A DNA stretch of 64,000 bases, from contig NZ_JBFHIT010000025.1 in assembly GCF_041596335.1 (NCBI RefSeq), forward strand, positions 6,455 through 70,454, in the 5' to 3' direction. The stretch is from Mangrovibacterium sp041596335 (GTDB lineage Bacteria; Bacteroidota; Bacteroidia; Bacteroidales; Prolixibacteraceae). A program made the translations under genes and the position numbers. Positions 27,236 to 36,273 of this stretch are shown here, piece by piece (within the stretch, counting starts at the first letter, position 1; each line of letters starts with the position of its first letter). Below the pieces are notes generated by a model. The model did not search any database. It saw only the letters and a list, made by a program, of their open reading frames with translations, and was not told where the DNA came from.

Positions 27236-28330
27236 TTATTTTGCACCAATACTTTTTATGGCTCCGGTACTTGGGTGAAATTTTATGGAATACGAACCAT
27301 CAAGCAATTCTTCCGGCACAGGCAAAACAGTTCCAAACTGGGCAATATCCAACCGCGTGAGCGCAATTAAACTGACCCCGTTCATTAAACGCAACTCGGC
27401 TTTCCCCGGCGTACGATAGTAAATACTACTTGAGCCTGCACCCGGAACATTCGACTTAAGCTTCGACTGAGCTGTGCTTAGCTCGTCTAATTTCTTCAGT
27501 TCTATTTGCATTGGTTTGCCTGTCAGGTCTGTTTTAGGCAAAACGCCTTTGCTTTCCGAAAAGCGAAACACCACTTCGCCTGAAACCGAATTCTCGCCGG
27601 GAATAAAATCGAAAGCGTAGTGATACGTTCCGGAGTAGGTTTTACCAATAAAAAGACCGACATATTCCTGCTCCAGCTTATCCAACTCTTCCACCATCAC
27701 GCCATACGCTTCTCCATCAGGAAGTTGTTCATCATAGGCATTCGCCAACGTTTTAAACCGACGTTTTCTCAACTTTGTAATACTATGGGCTGCTTCTTCG
27801 GCTTTCATTTGCAATGATTTCGCGACAATGACATTGGCCCTGGCTGAATCAGGTTTTTCAAAAAACGGATTCATTGACAAATCGGTAAATGGAAAATCCG
27901 GTATTGGCTGATCTTCCAAAAACGTTGTCACCGGAGCATACGAACTGCCTATTTCTGCCGGAGCGTTTATTCCGGCCAATAAACCATCGGCAGTCAGACT
28001 CACCTGTGCTCCGATCAAACCTTTCGCTTTATAAGTTTGCTGAGGATCGGCTTCACTAAACGTCTCGATTTGCACATCGGTTATGTTCCACTTTTCACTA
28101 TCGGCAGTCGGAGCATTCTTTAGTCCCAACAAGGCATCGGCATATTGAGCGTAAGGTCCGGCAATCAATTTTTCACGGGTTGCTGTAACATATATCCTGA
28201 TTCCCGTACGTGGAAGGCTGTAGGCCATTCCATCAGTCATTACCGGAACAACATTTTTATCGGTTCGTTGCGCTTGGGATTGAAACGCCAATGCAATAAA
28301 AAGGAAGAGTAAACTAATTCTGACTTTCAT
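27236..28330 (-). CDS. DUF4831 family secreted protein
   Basis: A 364-residue exported protein (signal peptide ISLLFLFIALAFQSQA). The start of the mature part, YSLPRTGIRIYVTATREKLIAGPYAQYADALLGL, matches the Bacteroidota family DUF4831. No enzyme motif is seen and the family function is unknown. It stands alone between nnr and pepD on the minus strand. Confidence 0.85.
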   Translation of the reverse strand: MKVRISLLFLFIALAFQSQAQRTDKNVVPVMTDGMAYSLPRTGIRIYVTATREKLIAGPYAQYADALLGLKNAPTADSEKWNITDVQIETFSEADPQQTYKAKGLIGAQVSLTADGLLAGINAPAEIGSSYAPVTTFLEDQPIPDFPFTDLSMNPFFEKPDSARANVIVAKSLQMKAEEAAHSITKLRKRRFKTLANAYDEQLPDGEAYGVMVEELDKLEQEYVGLFIGKTYSGTYHYAFDFIPGENSVSGEVVFRFSESKGVLPKTDLTGKPMQIELKKLDELSTAQSKLKSNVPGAGSSSIYYRTPGKAELRLMNGVSLIALTRLDIAQFGTVLPVPEELLDGSYSIKFHPSTGAIKSIGAK

Positions 28331-28593
28331 GTTTTCTTGTTTTTATCATGCTTATTTCCAACTGGTAATTCTTTGCTGTGCCTCAACCAAAGCCACATTC
28401 AATTGCAGATTGAACAGAACGCATTGTTGAGCATCGGCAAGTTGCCCAAAAGTAGTGAATAGCCTGCCAAAAGTGCTAGAATTTTCTCTTAAAATTTGTT
28501 AGCACGAAACAGATAAATGAGCGAAAATCCAGGCTATCGAAAGTCTGGCACGCACCAACGACGATATTCTCGACTCAAACCACCGGAATAAAA

Positions 28594-30108
28594 TCAAGAC
28601 TTCAGGCTTAAAAACGCTTCTCCCAAACACTCGGTAATATCGCCCGACAATAGCGCTTCGGGGCCGCAGTATTCGGCTGCGATATCGCCTGCTCTTCCAT
28701 GTAAAAAAACCGACAACAAAGCGGCATCTTTAGGAACGTATCCCTGAGCCAGCAAGCCCAGAATAACACCAGTAAGCACATCGCCGCTGCCAGCTGTAGC
28801 CATTCCATTGTTACCGGTTGTGTTGAAAAAAACTTCCCCATCAGGGAAACTTACAGCAGTGAATGCTCCTTTCAACACAACGATTACCCGATATCTTTCA
28901 GAAAAAGCACGTTGCTTTTCCAGTTGTTCATATGAATCGGCAGAGCTTCCGGCAAGGCGCTCGAACTCTTTTGGATGTGGAGTCAGAATGCAATTTTCAG
29001 GCAGTAACTCAAACCAATCGGGGTGCAGCGCCAATATATTAAGCGCATCGGCATCCAAAACCAATGCAGCGGGCTTTGCCAACAACAAGTTACGCAAAGC
29101 GCGCTGCGAGTTGCTTTTAGTACCCAAGCCAGGCCCAACTCCAACGGCTGAAAATGGCGCAAGGCTTGGAAATTCAGTAAACATTAAATCGGACGCGTCA
29201 ATCGAGCACATTGCTTCGGGAACAGCAACTTGCAAGATTGGAAATCCGGAGTGAGGAACATGTGCCGTCAACAAACCAACACCGGAACGCAAGCAGGCCT
29301 TGGAAGCCAGAACAGCCGCCCCCATCTTCCCATAGGCGCCGGCAATCAACAAAGCATGACCAAAAGTGCCTTTGTGGGCAAAACGCGAACGTCTTTTTAG
29401 CAAGGACGCCACATCCGCCTGATCGCAAAAATAGAAAGGTGTTTGTGTTCGATCAATCGCTTCGGGGTGTAATCCGATAGGCAAAACCTCCCACCGTCCC
29501 AGAAATCGTTCGTTCTCGGCAAACAAAAAACTCAATTTCGGAAACTGAAAACTCAGCGTAAAATCCGCATGAACAATATTCAGCGAATTATTTCCCTTGT
29601 TGTTATCGCCAAACAAACCGCTGGGAATATCGATCGCAAGTTTTTCAGCCTTTGAGCTATTTAAATGGCGAACCAATGATGCTGCCAAACCTTCCAACGG
29701 CCGGTTCAAGCCCGACCCAAACAAGCCATCGACAATCAAATCCGCCCCTGCAATAAGCGGGAAATTGTCTTCGGAACGAAGAACAGAAACCTCAACTTTT
29801 TCTTGTTTTTGCAACCGTTCCAGGTTGATCGCGGGAGCACCTTTAAGCGGCTTTCCATAGTCGAGCAAAAAAAGTCGGCAAGCATAATCGTGGTCTGCCA
29901 ATATACGGGCAATGGCCATGGCATCTCCTCCATTATTACCCGGGCCAGCAAAAAAGCAGAGTGTCCGTTCATTTGAGATTTGCCGAATCACCCAATTTAC
30001 AATTTGAAGCGACGCCCGCTCCATTAAATCGATATCGGAGATCGGCTCATGCTGAATCGTGTATTGATCGAGTGAAGCGATTTGATTACTTGAAAATAGT
30101 TTATTCAT
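28594..30108 (-). CDS. nnr: Bifunctional NAD(P)H-hydrate epimerase / ADP-dependent dehydratase
   Basis: A 504-residue fusion that repairs damaged NAD(P)H hydrates. Residues 1-215 are the YjeF_N epimerase domain with FAGPGNNGGDAMAIARIL and VDGLFGSGLNRPL. Residues about 225-504 are the ribokinase-like dehydratase domain with GAYGKMGAAVLAS, LTPHPKEFERL and the nucleotide/catalytic motif TAGSGDVLTG. Length and domain order are normal for the bacterial fusion. Confidence 0.95.
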   Translation of the reverse strand: MNKLFSSNQIASLDQYTIQHEPISDIDLMERASLQIVNWVIRQISNERTLCFFAGPGNNGGDAMAIARILADHDYACRLFLLDYGKPLKGAPAINLERLQKQEKVEVSVLRSEDNFPLIAGADLIVDGLFGSGLNRPLEGLAASLVRHLNSSKAEKLAIDIPSGLFGDNNKGNNSLNIVHADFTLSFQFPKLSFLFAENERFLGRWEVLPIGLHPEAIDRTQTPFYFCDQADVASLLKRRSRFAHKGTFGHALLIAGAYGKMGAAVLASKACLRSGVGLLTAHVPHSGFPILQVAVPEAMCSIDASDLMFTEFPSLAPFSAVGVGPGLGTKSNSQRALRNLLLAKPAALVLDADALNILALHPDWFELLPENCILTPHPKEFERLAGSSADSYEQLEKQRAFSERYRVIVVLKGAFTAVSFPDGEVFFNTTGNNGMATAGSGDVLTGVILGLLAQGYVPKDAALLSVFLHGRAGDIAAEYCGPEALLSGDITECLGEAFLSLKS

Positions 30109-30298
30109 CGTTCCGGAATATTTAAGCTTTTTGTAGACCTTACGTTCTCAGTTCATCAGTGCGATTAAGCATTAACTTGCGACTAAAAATGGACTACTTC
30201 TATCAAAATTCAGAAAAATATCTTTAAATCTGATCATTTTATCCTGTAAGAATATAAAAAGCATGACATCATTCAACAAATTACTGATCATTAATTAA

Positions 30299-30306
30299 TA
30301 TTTTTG
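30299..30306 (+). promoter_or_regulatory. -7 promoter element before the POT transporter gene
   Basis: TATTTTTG matches TAnnTTTG exactly and lies 29 bases before the start codon in an AT-rich spacer. No -33 TTG is evident. Confidence 0.5.
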
Positions 30307-30335
30307 AGCCTTTAAAAATAAATTTATCCTGAAAT

Positions 30336-31865
30336 ATGAGTTTAGATAAGAGCAAAGCATTCTTTGGGCATCCGATTGGTTTGTCTACACTGTTCGCCAG
30401 TGAAATGTGGGAACGGTTCAGCTACTACGGCATGAGAGCCTTATTGGTCCTTTTCCTGACGGCCACTTTTGCCTCGGGTGGATTCGAGATGGCCGAACTT
30501 GACGCATTTACCATCTATGGTATTTTCACCGGCTTGGTTTATGTAACCCCAATTATTGGCGGTATTTTGGCCGACAAAGTACTCGGACAACGTAAATCCA
30601 TCTACATCGGTGGTATTACGATGGCAATCGGTCAGTTGCTGCTGGCTGCCAGTGCATGGCTTCACGGCGATGGAGCTGATGCCGGATTCCGTCAAACTTT
30701 GTTCTTTGCCGGCTTGGGTATCTTAATTGCCGGTAATGGATTCTTCAAACCAAACATTTCGACCATGGTGGGCGAATTGTACGACAACAACGACCCACGA
30801 AAAGACGGTGGTTTTACCATCTTCTACATGGGGATTAATATTGGCGCGTTTCTATCGCCTCTTGTTGCGGGGAAACTGGGAGAACAAGTTGCGTGGCAAT
30901 ATGGCTTCCTTTCAGCCGGAGTTGGAATGCTGATCGGTACACTTTGGTTCTTTTTCCGCAGTCATACCTTGGGCCATATTGGAATGCCACCGAAAGTTAA
31001 ATCAGAACGCGTTCGTTTAGCCTTATCCGACTGGGGTAACATCCTGACCTATGTTGTCGGTGTTGTTGCACTGGTCTTCGCTATTATACTGGGATGGAAT
31101 GCGCTGCCATCAGCCGTAAGCAAAACCATTATCTATGTTGTTGGAATAGCTGCTTTAGCCTACCTGGTTTCAAGTATTTTTAAAGGTACAACCGGAAAAA
31201 CGGAATGGTCGCGGGTTGGCGTTATTCTGGTATTAGCTCTGTTCAACATTTTCTTCTGGAGTGGGTTCGAACAAGCTGGTACAACATTTAACATCTTTGC
31301 TCGCGACAATACCCAGCGAATGATTGGTAGCTGGGAAATTCCGGCAACCTGGTTTCAAAGTGTCAATGCCATTTACATTGTAATCTTTGCACCAATTTTC
31401 AGCATTTTATGGACCGTGCTGGACAAGAGAAAATTAAACCCGAACACCCCGATGAAGTTTGCCTGGGGAATGATTATGCTTGCTCTTGGCTTTGTTGTCA
31501 TGGCAATTGCCTACACCAAATCAACGTCGGGTGATGAAGTTACATTGGTTAGCCCGCTTTGGTTGTGCTTCGTATTTCTGCTGCACACTTTTGGTGAGCT
31601 TTGCCTGTCTCCAATTGGCCTTTCAATGGTAACCAAACTATCTCCTCCCAAACTGGTTTCAACCATGATGGGTGTTTGGATGGGCTCTTTTGCTGCGGGT
31701 AACTTTGTTGCTTCTCAAATGAAAGCAATCTCGCTGCAACTTCAGGATGCCATAGGAACCGAAATCCAGGTATTCTGGCTAATTGCCATCCAATCTACCG
31801 TTATCGCGGTTATTTTGGTCATTCTTTCACCTTGGCTGAAACGAATGATGCACGGAATTAAATAA
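30336..31865 (+). CDS. Proton-dependent oligopeptide transporter (POT/PTR2 family)
   Basis: A 509-residue membrane protein with 12 to 14 hydrophobic segments. It has the POT proton/peptide signature ExxERFxYYG (EMWERFSYYG) in helix 1, and the PTR2 stretch GNGFFKPNISTMVGELYDNND. WSGFEQAGTTFNIFARDNT and LSPIGLSMVTKLSP are further family segments. It imports di- and tripeptides with protons. Single-gene unit ending in a terminator. Confidence 0.95.
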   Translation: MSLDKSKAFFGHPIGLSTLFASEMWERFSYYGMRALLVLFLTATFASGGFEMAELDAFTIYGIFTGLVYVTPIIGGILADKVLGQRKSIYIGGITMAIGQLLLAASAWLHGDGADAGFRQTLFFAGLGILIAGNGFFKPNISTMVGELYDNNDPRKDGGFTIFYMGINIGAFLSPLVAGKLGEQVAWQYGFLSAGVGMLIGTLWFFFRSHTLGHIGMPPKVKSERVRLALSDWGNILTYVVGVVALVFAIILGWNALPSAVSKTIIYVVGIAALAYLVSSIFKGTTGKTEWSRVGVILVLALFNIFFWSGFEQAGTTFNIFARDNTQRMIGSWEIPATWFQSVNAIYIVIFAPIFSILWTVLDKRKLNPNTPMKFAWGMIMLALGFVVMAIAYTKSTSGDEVTLVSPLWLCFVFLLHTFGELCLSPIGLSMVTKLSPPKLVSTMMGVWMGSFAAGNFVASQMKAISLQLQDAIGTEIQVFWLIAIQSTVIAVILVILSPWLKRMMHGIK

Positions 31866-31891
31866 GCGACACACGATATAATACATCCTTC

Positions 31892-31920
31892 AGCCCGTCA
31901 ATATTTTGGCGGGCTTTTTT
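31892..31920 (+). terminator. Intrinsic terminator of the POT gene
   Basis: AGCCCG (31892-31897) and CGGGCT (31910-31915) form the stem, followed by six T. The remaining spacer to about 32280 shows no gene. Confidence 0.8.
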
Positions 31921-32288
31921 GATGTCCCACCCACATATCGGTTTTACCAGCTGCTTTTATAGCTTAGCCAATATAACAAAGCAAGGCTGTTAACTGGGGA
32001 CTTTCACCCACGCCAGAACACAAGGTCTTCAAATAAAATTCACAATACCGAACATAGATGCTCCAATGGTATTTAACCGAAAAATTAACAGACTGAAGGC
32101 TTTCCTGAGAAATTAATGTCACAAAAGATTCGATCGGCATTAAACTTTTTTCAGGCACCAGCGTTTATACAAACTGATTAGCAAATTTACAGGTCGCAAA
32201 CAGTTTATGCGCCATAAGTTTTTCGAATCTTTTTCTTTAGAATTATAAAATAAACAAGGCAAATATTTTCAGTTTAAAATTTAATTGT

Positions 32289-32296
32289 CATATTTG
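32289..32296 (+). promoter_or_regulatory. Possible -7 element of the leu operon promoter
   Basis: CATATTTG differs from TAnnTTTG at the first base only, and lies 18 bases before the leader-peptide ATG, which would start near the 5' end of the RNA. Weak support. Confidence 0.35.
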
Positions 32297-32314
32297 CACG
32301 AAATCTTTTCAAGG

Positions 32315-32383
32315 ATGACAAAATTTAGCACCATTTCTATTCTCGGTATTCTTCTCGGTATTCTACTCTGGATGCACGATTGA
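32315..32383 (+). CDS. leuL: Leader peptide of the leu operon, rich in isoleucine and leucine
   Basis: A 22-codon frame with an ATG at 32315 and a TGA at 32381. Nine of 22 residues are Ile (4) or Leu (5), clustered as ISILGILLGILLW. It ends exactly at the first arm of a predicted antiterminator. This is the layout of a classical attenuation leader: scarcity of charged Leu or Ile tRNA would stall the ribosome on the cluster. No valine codon is present, which fits an operon for leucine plus perhaps isoleucine rather than ilv. The coding role is inferred from composition and position. Confidence 0.75.
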   Translation: MTKFSTISILGILLGILLWMHD

Positions 32384-32451
32384 GAATGGTATGGGTGTAT
32401 TTAATTATAAAAGATAACATAGAGCCATTCTCAGCAGAGAGTGGCTTTTTT
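32382..32451 (+). promoter_or_regulatory. Transcription attenuator of the leu operon
   Basis: Terminator stem: AGCCATTCTC (32423-32432) with GAGAGTGGCT (32437-32446), nine Watson-Crick pairs plus one T-G, followed by six T (32446-32451). Antiterminator: GAGAATGG (32382-32389), which starts within the leader stop codon, is a perfect 8-base complement of CCATTCTC (32425-32432) in the terminator's left arm. The two folds exclude each other. A ribosome paused on the Ile/Leu codons leaves the 32382 arm free to pair and lets transcription into leuA; a ribosome at the stop covers it and the terminator forms. Confidence 0.8.
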
Positions 32452-32496
32452 GATGTATAAAAATAAGTAACAGATTATAAAACAAATCATTTCATC

Positions 32497-33996
32497 ATGA
32501 GCGACAGATTGTACATTTTTGATACCACATTAAGAGATGGGGAGCAAGTCCCGGGGTGTCAGTTAAACACAGTTGAGAAGATTGAAGTGGCCAGAGCGTT
32601 GGAGGAATTAGGAGTTGACGTGATTGAAGCTGGATTCCCGATTTCAAGCCCGGGAGACTTCAAATCAGTTGTCGAAATTTCAAAAGCGGTGACCTGGCCA
32701 ACCATTTGCGCCCTAACCCGTGCAGTAGAAAAAGATATTGATGTTGCCGCCGAATCTCTCAAATACGCCAAAAAAGGTCGTATTCACACCGGAATTGGAA
32801 CCTCATTCTACCACATTCACCACAAACTCAACTCCAATCAGGATGAAATTATTGAGCGTGCTGTTCGTGCTGTAAAATATGCCAAAAGATATGTTGAAGA
32901 CGTTGAGTTTTACGCTGAAGATGCGGGACGTACTGAAAACGAATATCTGGCCCGCGTAGTTGAAGCCGTTATTAAAGCGGGAGCGACTGTTGTGAACATT
33001 CCGGACACGACCGGCTACACCATGCCTTATGAGTTCGGCGAAAAAATTAAATACCTGATGGACAATGTGAAAGGAGTTCACAACGCCATCATTGCTACAC
33101 ACTGTCACAACGACTTGGGGATGGCTACTGCCAACACGATTTCGGGAATTATTAACGGTGCCCGCCAGGCTGAAGTTACCATCAACGGTATTGGCGAACG
33201 TGCCGGAAACACGTCGCTTGAAGAAGTGGTAATGACTCTGAAAAGCCGCTACAAAGTATTGGGAATTGACACCAATATCAATACGAAAAACATATACAAA
33301 ACCAGCCGCATGGTTTCCAATCTGATGAATATGCCGGTGCAGCCAAACAAGGCGATTGTTGGACGTAACGCGTTCGCGCACTCTTCGGGTATTCACCAGG
33401 ACGGGGTTTTGAAAAACCGCGAAAACTACGAGATTATCGACCCAGTGGAGGTTGGAATCAACGAATCGTCAATTGTACTGACTGCCCGTAGCGGACGCGC
33501 AGCCCTGAAACACCGCATGGAAGTGCTGGGATACGAACTGAACAAAGAGAAACTTGATGAAGTTTACGAGAAGTTTTTGGAACTGGCTGACAAGAAAAAA
33601 GATATTCGCGACGACGATGTTGTCTTATTGATTGACGACACCGAGAAAAAAGACCGCCGAATTAAACTGGATTTCTTACAAGTGGTAACCGGAAAAACCT
33701 TAACTCCAATGGCTTCAGTACGCCTGGATATCGCAGGTGAAAAATTCGACGCGACTGCTTCCGGCAACGGACCGGTTGACGCTGCAATCAGCGCGGTGAA
33801 GCAAATCGTGAAACGTCAGGTTGTTTTGGAAGAATTTCTGATTCAGGCAATCACCAAAGGAAGCGACGATATCGGCAAAGTTCATATGGAATTGGATTTC
33901 GATGGGGTAAAATATTACGGATTCGGAGCTCATACTGACATCATTACTGCATCGGTTGAAGCATTCTTAGATGCTGTAAATAAGATGAAAGTATAG
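32497..33996 (+). CDS. leuA: 2-isopropylmalate synthase
   Basis: A 499-residue LeuA of the long form. The HMGL-like barrel begins LYIFDTTLRDGEQVPGCQLN with the metal-binding aspartate, has the THCHNDLGMATAN metal-binding HxH motif and the NGIGERAGNTSLEE signature, and ends with the C-terminal regulatory (LeuA dimer) domain from about 385, the site of leucine feedback in the family. It condenses acetyl-CoA with 2-oxoisovalerate. It starts 45 bases after the attenuator T-run. Confidence 0.95.
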   Translation: MSDRLYIFDTTLRDGEQVPGCQLNTVEKIEVARALEELGVDVIEAGFPISSPGDFKSVVEISKAVTWPTICALTRAVEKDIDVAAESLKYAKKGRIHTGIGTSFYHIHHKLNSNQDEIIERAVRAVKYAKRYVEDVEFYAEDAGRTENEYLARVVEAVIKAGATVVNIPDTTGYTMPYEFGEKIKYLMDNVKGVHNAIIATHCHNDLGMATANTISGIINGARQAEVTINGIGERAGNTSLEEVVMTLKSRYKVLGIDTNINTKNIYKTSRMVSNLMNMPVQPNKAIVGRNAFAHSSGIHQDGVLKNRENYEIIDPVEVGINESSIVLTARSGRAALKHRMEVLGYELNKEKLDEVYEKFLELADKKKDIRDDDVVLLIDDTEKKDRRIKLDFLQVVTGKTLTPMASVRLDIAGEKFDATASGNGPVDAAISAVKQIVKRQVVLEEFLIQAITKGSDDIGKVHMELDFDGVKYYGFGAHTDIITASVEAFLDAVNKMKV

Positions 33997-34088
33997 TATT
34001 GTTGTCAAGTAAGAATTACATCAAATAAAAATAAATACTCTTGAGCGCTGCATCATTTCTGATGCAGCAACGATGAAAAAATAACTTT

Positions 34089-35489
34089 ATGGAAGCTAAA
34101 ACATTATTTGATAAAATATGGGATGCTCACGTAGTGAAGCAAGTTGAAGGTGGCCCAAATGTATTATATATCGACCGTCACTTTATCCATGAAGTGACCA
34201 GCCCTGTCGCATTTTTGGGCCTAAAAACCCGCGGACTGAAAGTGTTCCGCCCGGATCAAACCACAGCAACTCCCGACCATAACGTACCAACTATCAATCA
34301 AAATTTGAGCATCAAAGATGAGTTGTCGCGCAACCAGGTTGAAATGCTGAAGAAAAACTGCGAAGAAAGTGGCATCACACACTACGGCCTCGGAACCGAT
34401 GGTCACGGCGTTGTGCACATTATCGGGCCTGAAATGGGCTTAACACAACCCGGAATGACGATCGTTTGCGGCGATAGTCACACGTCGACTCATGGTGCTT
34501 TCGGCGCTATTGCCTTCGGGATTGGCACCAGCGAGGTTGAAATGGTATTAGCCAGCCAGTGTATTATGCAGCCAAAACCTAAGAAAATGCGCATCACCGT
34601 TAACGGAACATTGAGCAAAGGGGTAACTGCTAAAGACATTGCACTTTATATTATCTCCAAAATTACAACCAGCGGTGGTACCGGACACTTTATCGAATAC
34701 GCCGGCTCTGCGATTACAAGCCTGAGCATGGAAGGCCGCATGACGCTGTGCAACCTGAGTATTGAAAGTGGCGCCCGCGGCGGTATGATCGCCCCGGACG
34801 AGACCACCATCAACTACGTAAAAGGACGGCAGTTTGCGCCAAAAGGCGAAGCGTGGGACAAAGCCGTTGCATACTGGGAAACATTAAAATCGGACGAAGG
34901 TGCCAAATTCGACACCGAAATGACATTTGATGCTGCCGACATCGAACCGATGATCACCTATGGAACAAACCCGGGCATGGGCGTTGGCATCAGCCAAACC
35001 ATCCCAACCGGGAACGATATGGAAGGAACCGACAAAACAACCTTCCTGAAATCATTGAAATATATGGATTTCACCCCTGGTGATGCGATGAAAGGTAAAA
35101 AAGTAGACTACGTCTTCCTGGGAAGCTGTACGAATGGTCGTATCGAAGACTTCCGCGCTTTCGCCGAATTCGTGAAAGGCAAACAAAAAGCTGACAATGT
35201 TATCGTTTGGCTGGTTCCGGGTTCTAAAGCTGTTGAATCAGAAATTATTGCTGAAGGATTGGATAAAATCTTCGAAGCAGCCGGAATGGCTTTACGCCAA
35301 CCGGGATGTTCAGCTTGTTTGGCTATGAATGATGATAAAATTCCTGAAGGAAAATACTCCGTATCTACTTCAAACCGGAATTTCGAAGGTCGCCAGGGAC
35401 CGGGAGCCCGCACCTTGCTGGCAAGCCCGCTTACTGCAGCAGCAGCAGCAATTACCGGAGTAATTACCGACCCACGCGAATTTTTGTAG
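34089..35489 (+). CDS. leuC: 3-isopropylmalate dehydratase large subunit
   Basis: A 466-residue aconitase-family subunit. Motifs are VCGDSHTSTHGAFGA, the FLGSCTNGRIEDFR segment with the first 4Fe-4S cysteine, and QPGCSACLAMNDD with the other two. SNRNFEGRQGPGARTLLASP closes the active site. With LeuD it isomerises 2- to 3-isopropylmalate, and in this phylum often also citramalate. Length is normal. Confidence 0.96.
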   Translation: MEAKTLFDKIWDAHVVKQVEGGPNVLYIDRHFIHEVTSPVAFLGLKTRGLKVFRPDQTTATPDHNVPTINQNLSIKDELSRNQVEMLKKNCEESGITHYGLGTDGHGVVHIIGPEMGLTQPGMTIVCGDSHTSTHGAFGAIAFGIGTSEVEMVLASQCIMQPKPKKMRITVNGTLSKGVTAKDIALYIISKITTSGGTGHFIEYAGSAITSLSMEGRMTLCNLSIESGARGGMIAPDETTINYVKGRQFAPKGEAWDKAVAYWETLKSDEGAKFDTEMTFDAADIEPMITYGTNPGMGVGISQTIPTGNDMEGTDKTTFLKSLKYMDFTPGDAMKGKKVDYVFLGSCTNGRIEDFRAFAEFVKGKQKADNVIVWLVPGSKAVESEIIAEGLDKIFEAAGMALRQPGCSACLAMNDDKIPEGKYSVSTSNRNFEGRQGPGARTLLASPLTAAAAAITGVITDPREFL

Positions 35490-35560
35490 AAGATTAGAGT
35501 TTTATAAAAAATCATTCTAAACCCTAATCGTCTTTTATTCTAACATTCTAATATTGAGAC

Positions 35561-36145
35561 ATGGCTTACGATAAATTTTCAAAAATAGTATCTCCGGCTG
35601 TTCCACTGCCGATTGAAAACGTGGATACTGACCAGATTATTCCGGCACGATTCCTTAAAGCTGTTGAACGCAAAGGATTTGGTGACAACCTGTTCCGCGA
35701 CTGGCGTTACGACAAAAGCAACCAACCGATTGCAGATTTTCCGCTGAACGATGCGAAGTATCGTGGCAAAATTTTGGTTGGCGCAAAAAACTTTGGAAGC
35801 GGATCGAGTCGGGAACACGCTGCCTGGGCCATTTATGATTATGGCTTCCGTGTCGTTGTTTCCAGCTTTTTTGCCGACATTTTCAAAGGAAATGCACTCA
35901 ACAACGGGCTACTTCCGGTCGTGGTTAGCCCTGCTTTTCTGGAAAAAATATTTGCAGCAACCGAAGCGGATCCGAAAGCGGAATTCGAAGTCGATCTCCC
36001 CAGCCAAACCTTTACGATTAAAGCAACCGGAGAGTCTGAAACATTCGATATAAACCCCTACAAGAAGCATTGCCTGCAAAACGGGCTCGACGATATCGAT
36101 TATCTTGTCAGCCTGAAAGACCAGATCACTGCATTTGAAAAATAA
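35561..36145 (+). CDS. leuD: 3-isopropylmalate dehydratase small subunit
   Basis: A 194-residue swivel subunit of the aconitase family, with NVDTDQIIPARFLK near the N-terminus and the substrate-binding loop NFGSGSSREHAAWAIYDYGF. It follows leuC by 71 bases and is its obligate partner. Confidence 0.95.
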   Translation: MAYDKFSKIVSPAVPLPIENVDTDQIIPARFLKAVERKGFGDNLFRDWRYDKSNQPIADFPLNDAKYRGKILVGAKNFGSGSSREHAAWAIYDYGFRVVVSSFFADIFKGNALNNGLLPVVVSPAFLEKIFAATEADPKAEFEVDLPSQTFTIKATGESETFDINPYKKHCLQNGLDDIDYLVSLKDQITAFEK

Positions 36146-36152
36146 TGCTCCC

Positions 36153-36197
36153 AAAAGCAGAGATACCCCCATTAAACTTGTGGCAATCTCTGCTTTT
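36153..36197 (+). terminator. Intercistronic hairpin between leuD and the second synthase gene
   Basis: AAAAGCAGAGAT (36153-36164) and ATCTCTGCTTTT (36186-36197) are a perfect 12-base inverted repeat with a 21-base loop, ending in four T, 8 bases after the leuD stop. It could be a weak or partial terminator, or an mRNA-stabilising hairpin that sets leuACD above the distal genes. Confidence 0.55.
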
Positions 36198-36273
36198 CTA
36201 TTCCAAATTGGCTTTAGGCACGCCAATTTGAACAATGTTAATTGAAGGCATAACGGAAAAACACACAAACACG

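Noticed and set aside
32315..32451. Riboswitch as an explanation for the leu leader
   Set aside because: The Ile/Leu-rich coding frame and antiterminator overlapping its stop codon explain the structure better; no known aptamer core is apparent.
32803..33396. Minus-strand open frame of 197 codons opposite leuA
   Set aside because: Antisense shadow of a well-conserved synthase gene; composition reflects the reverse complement.
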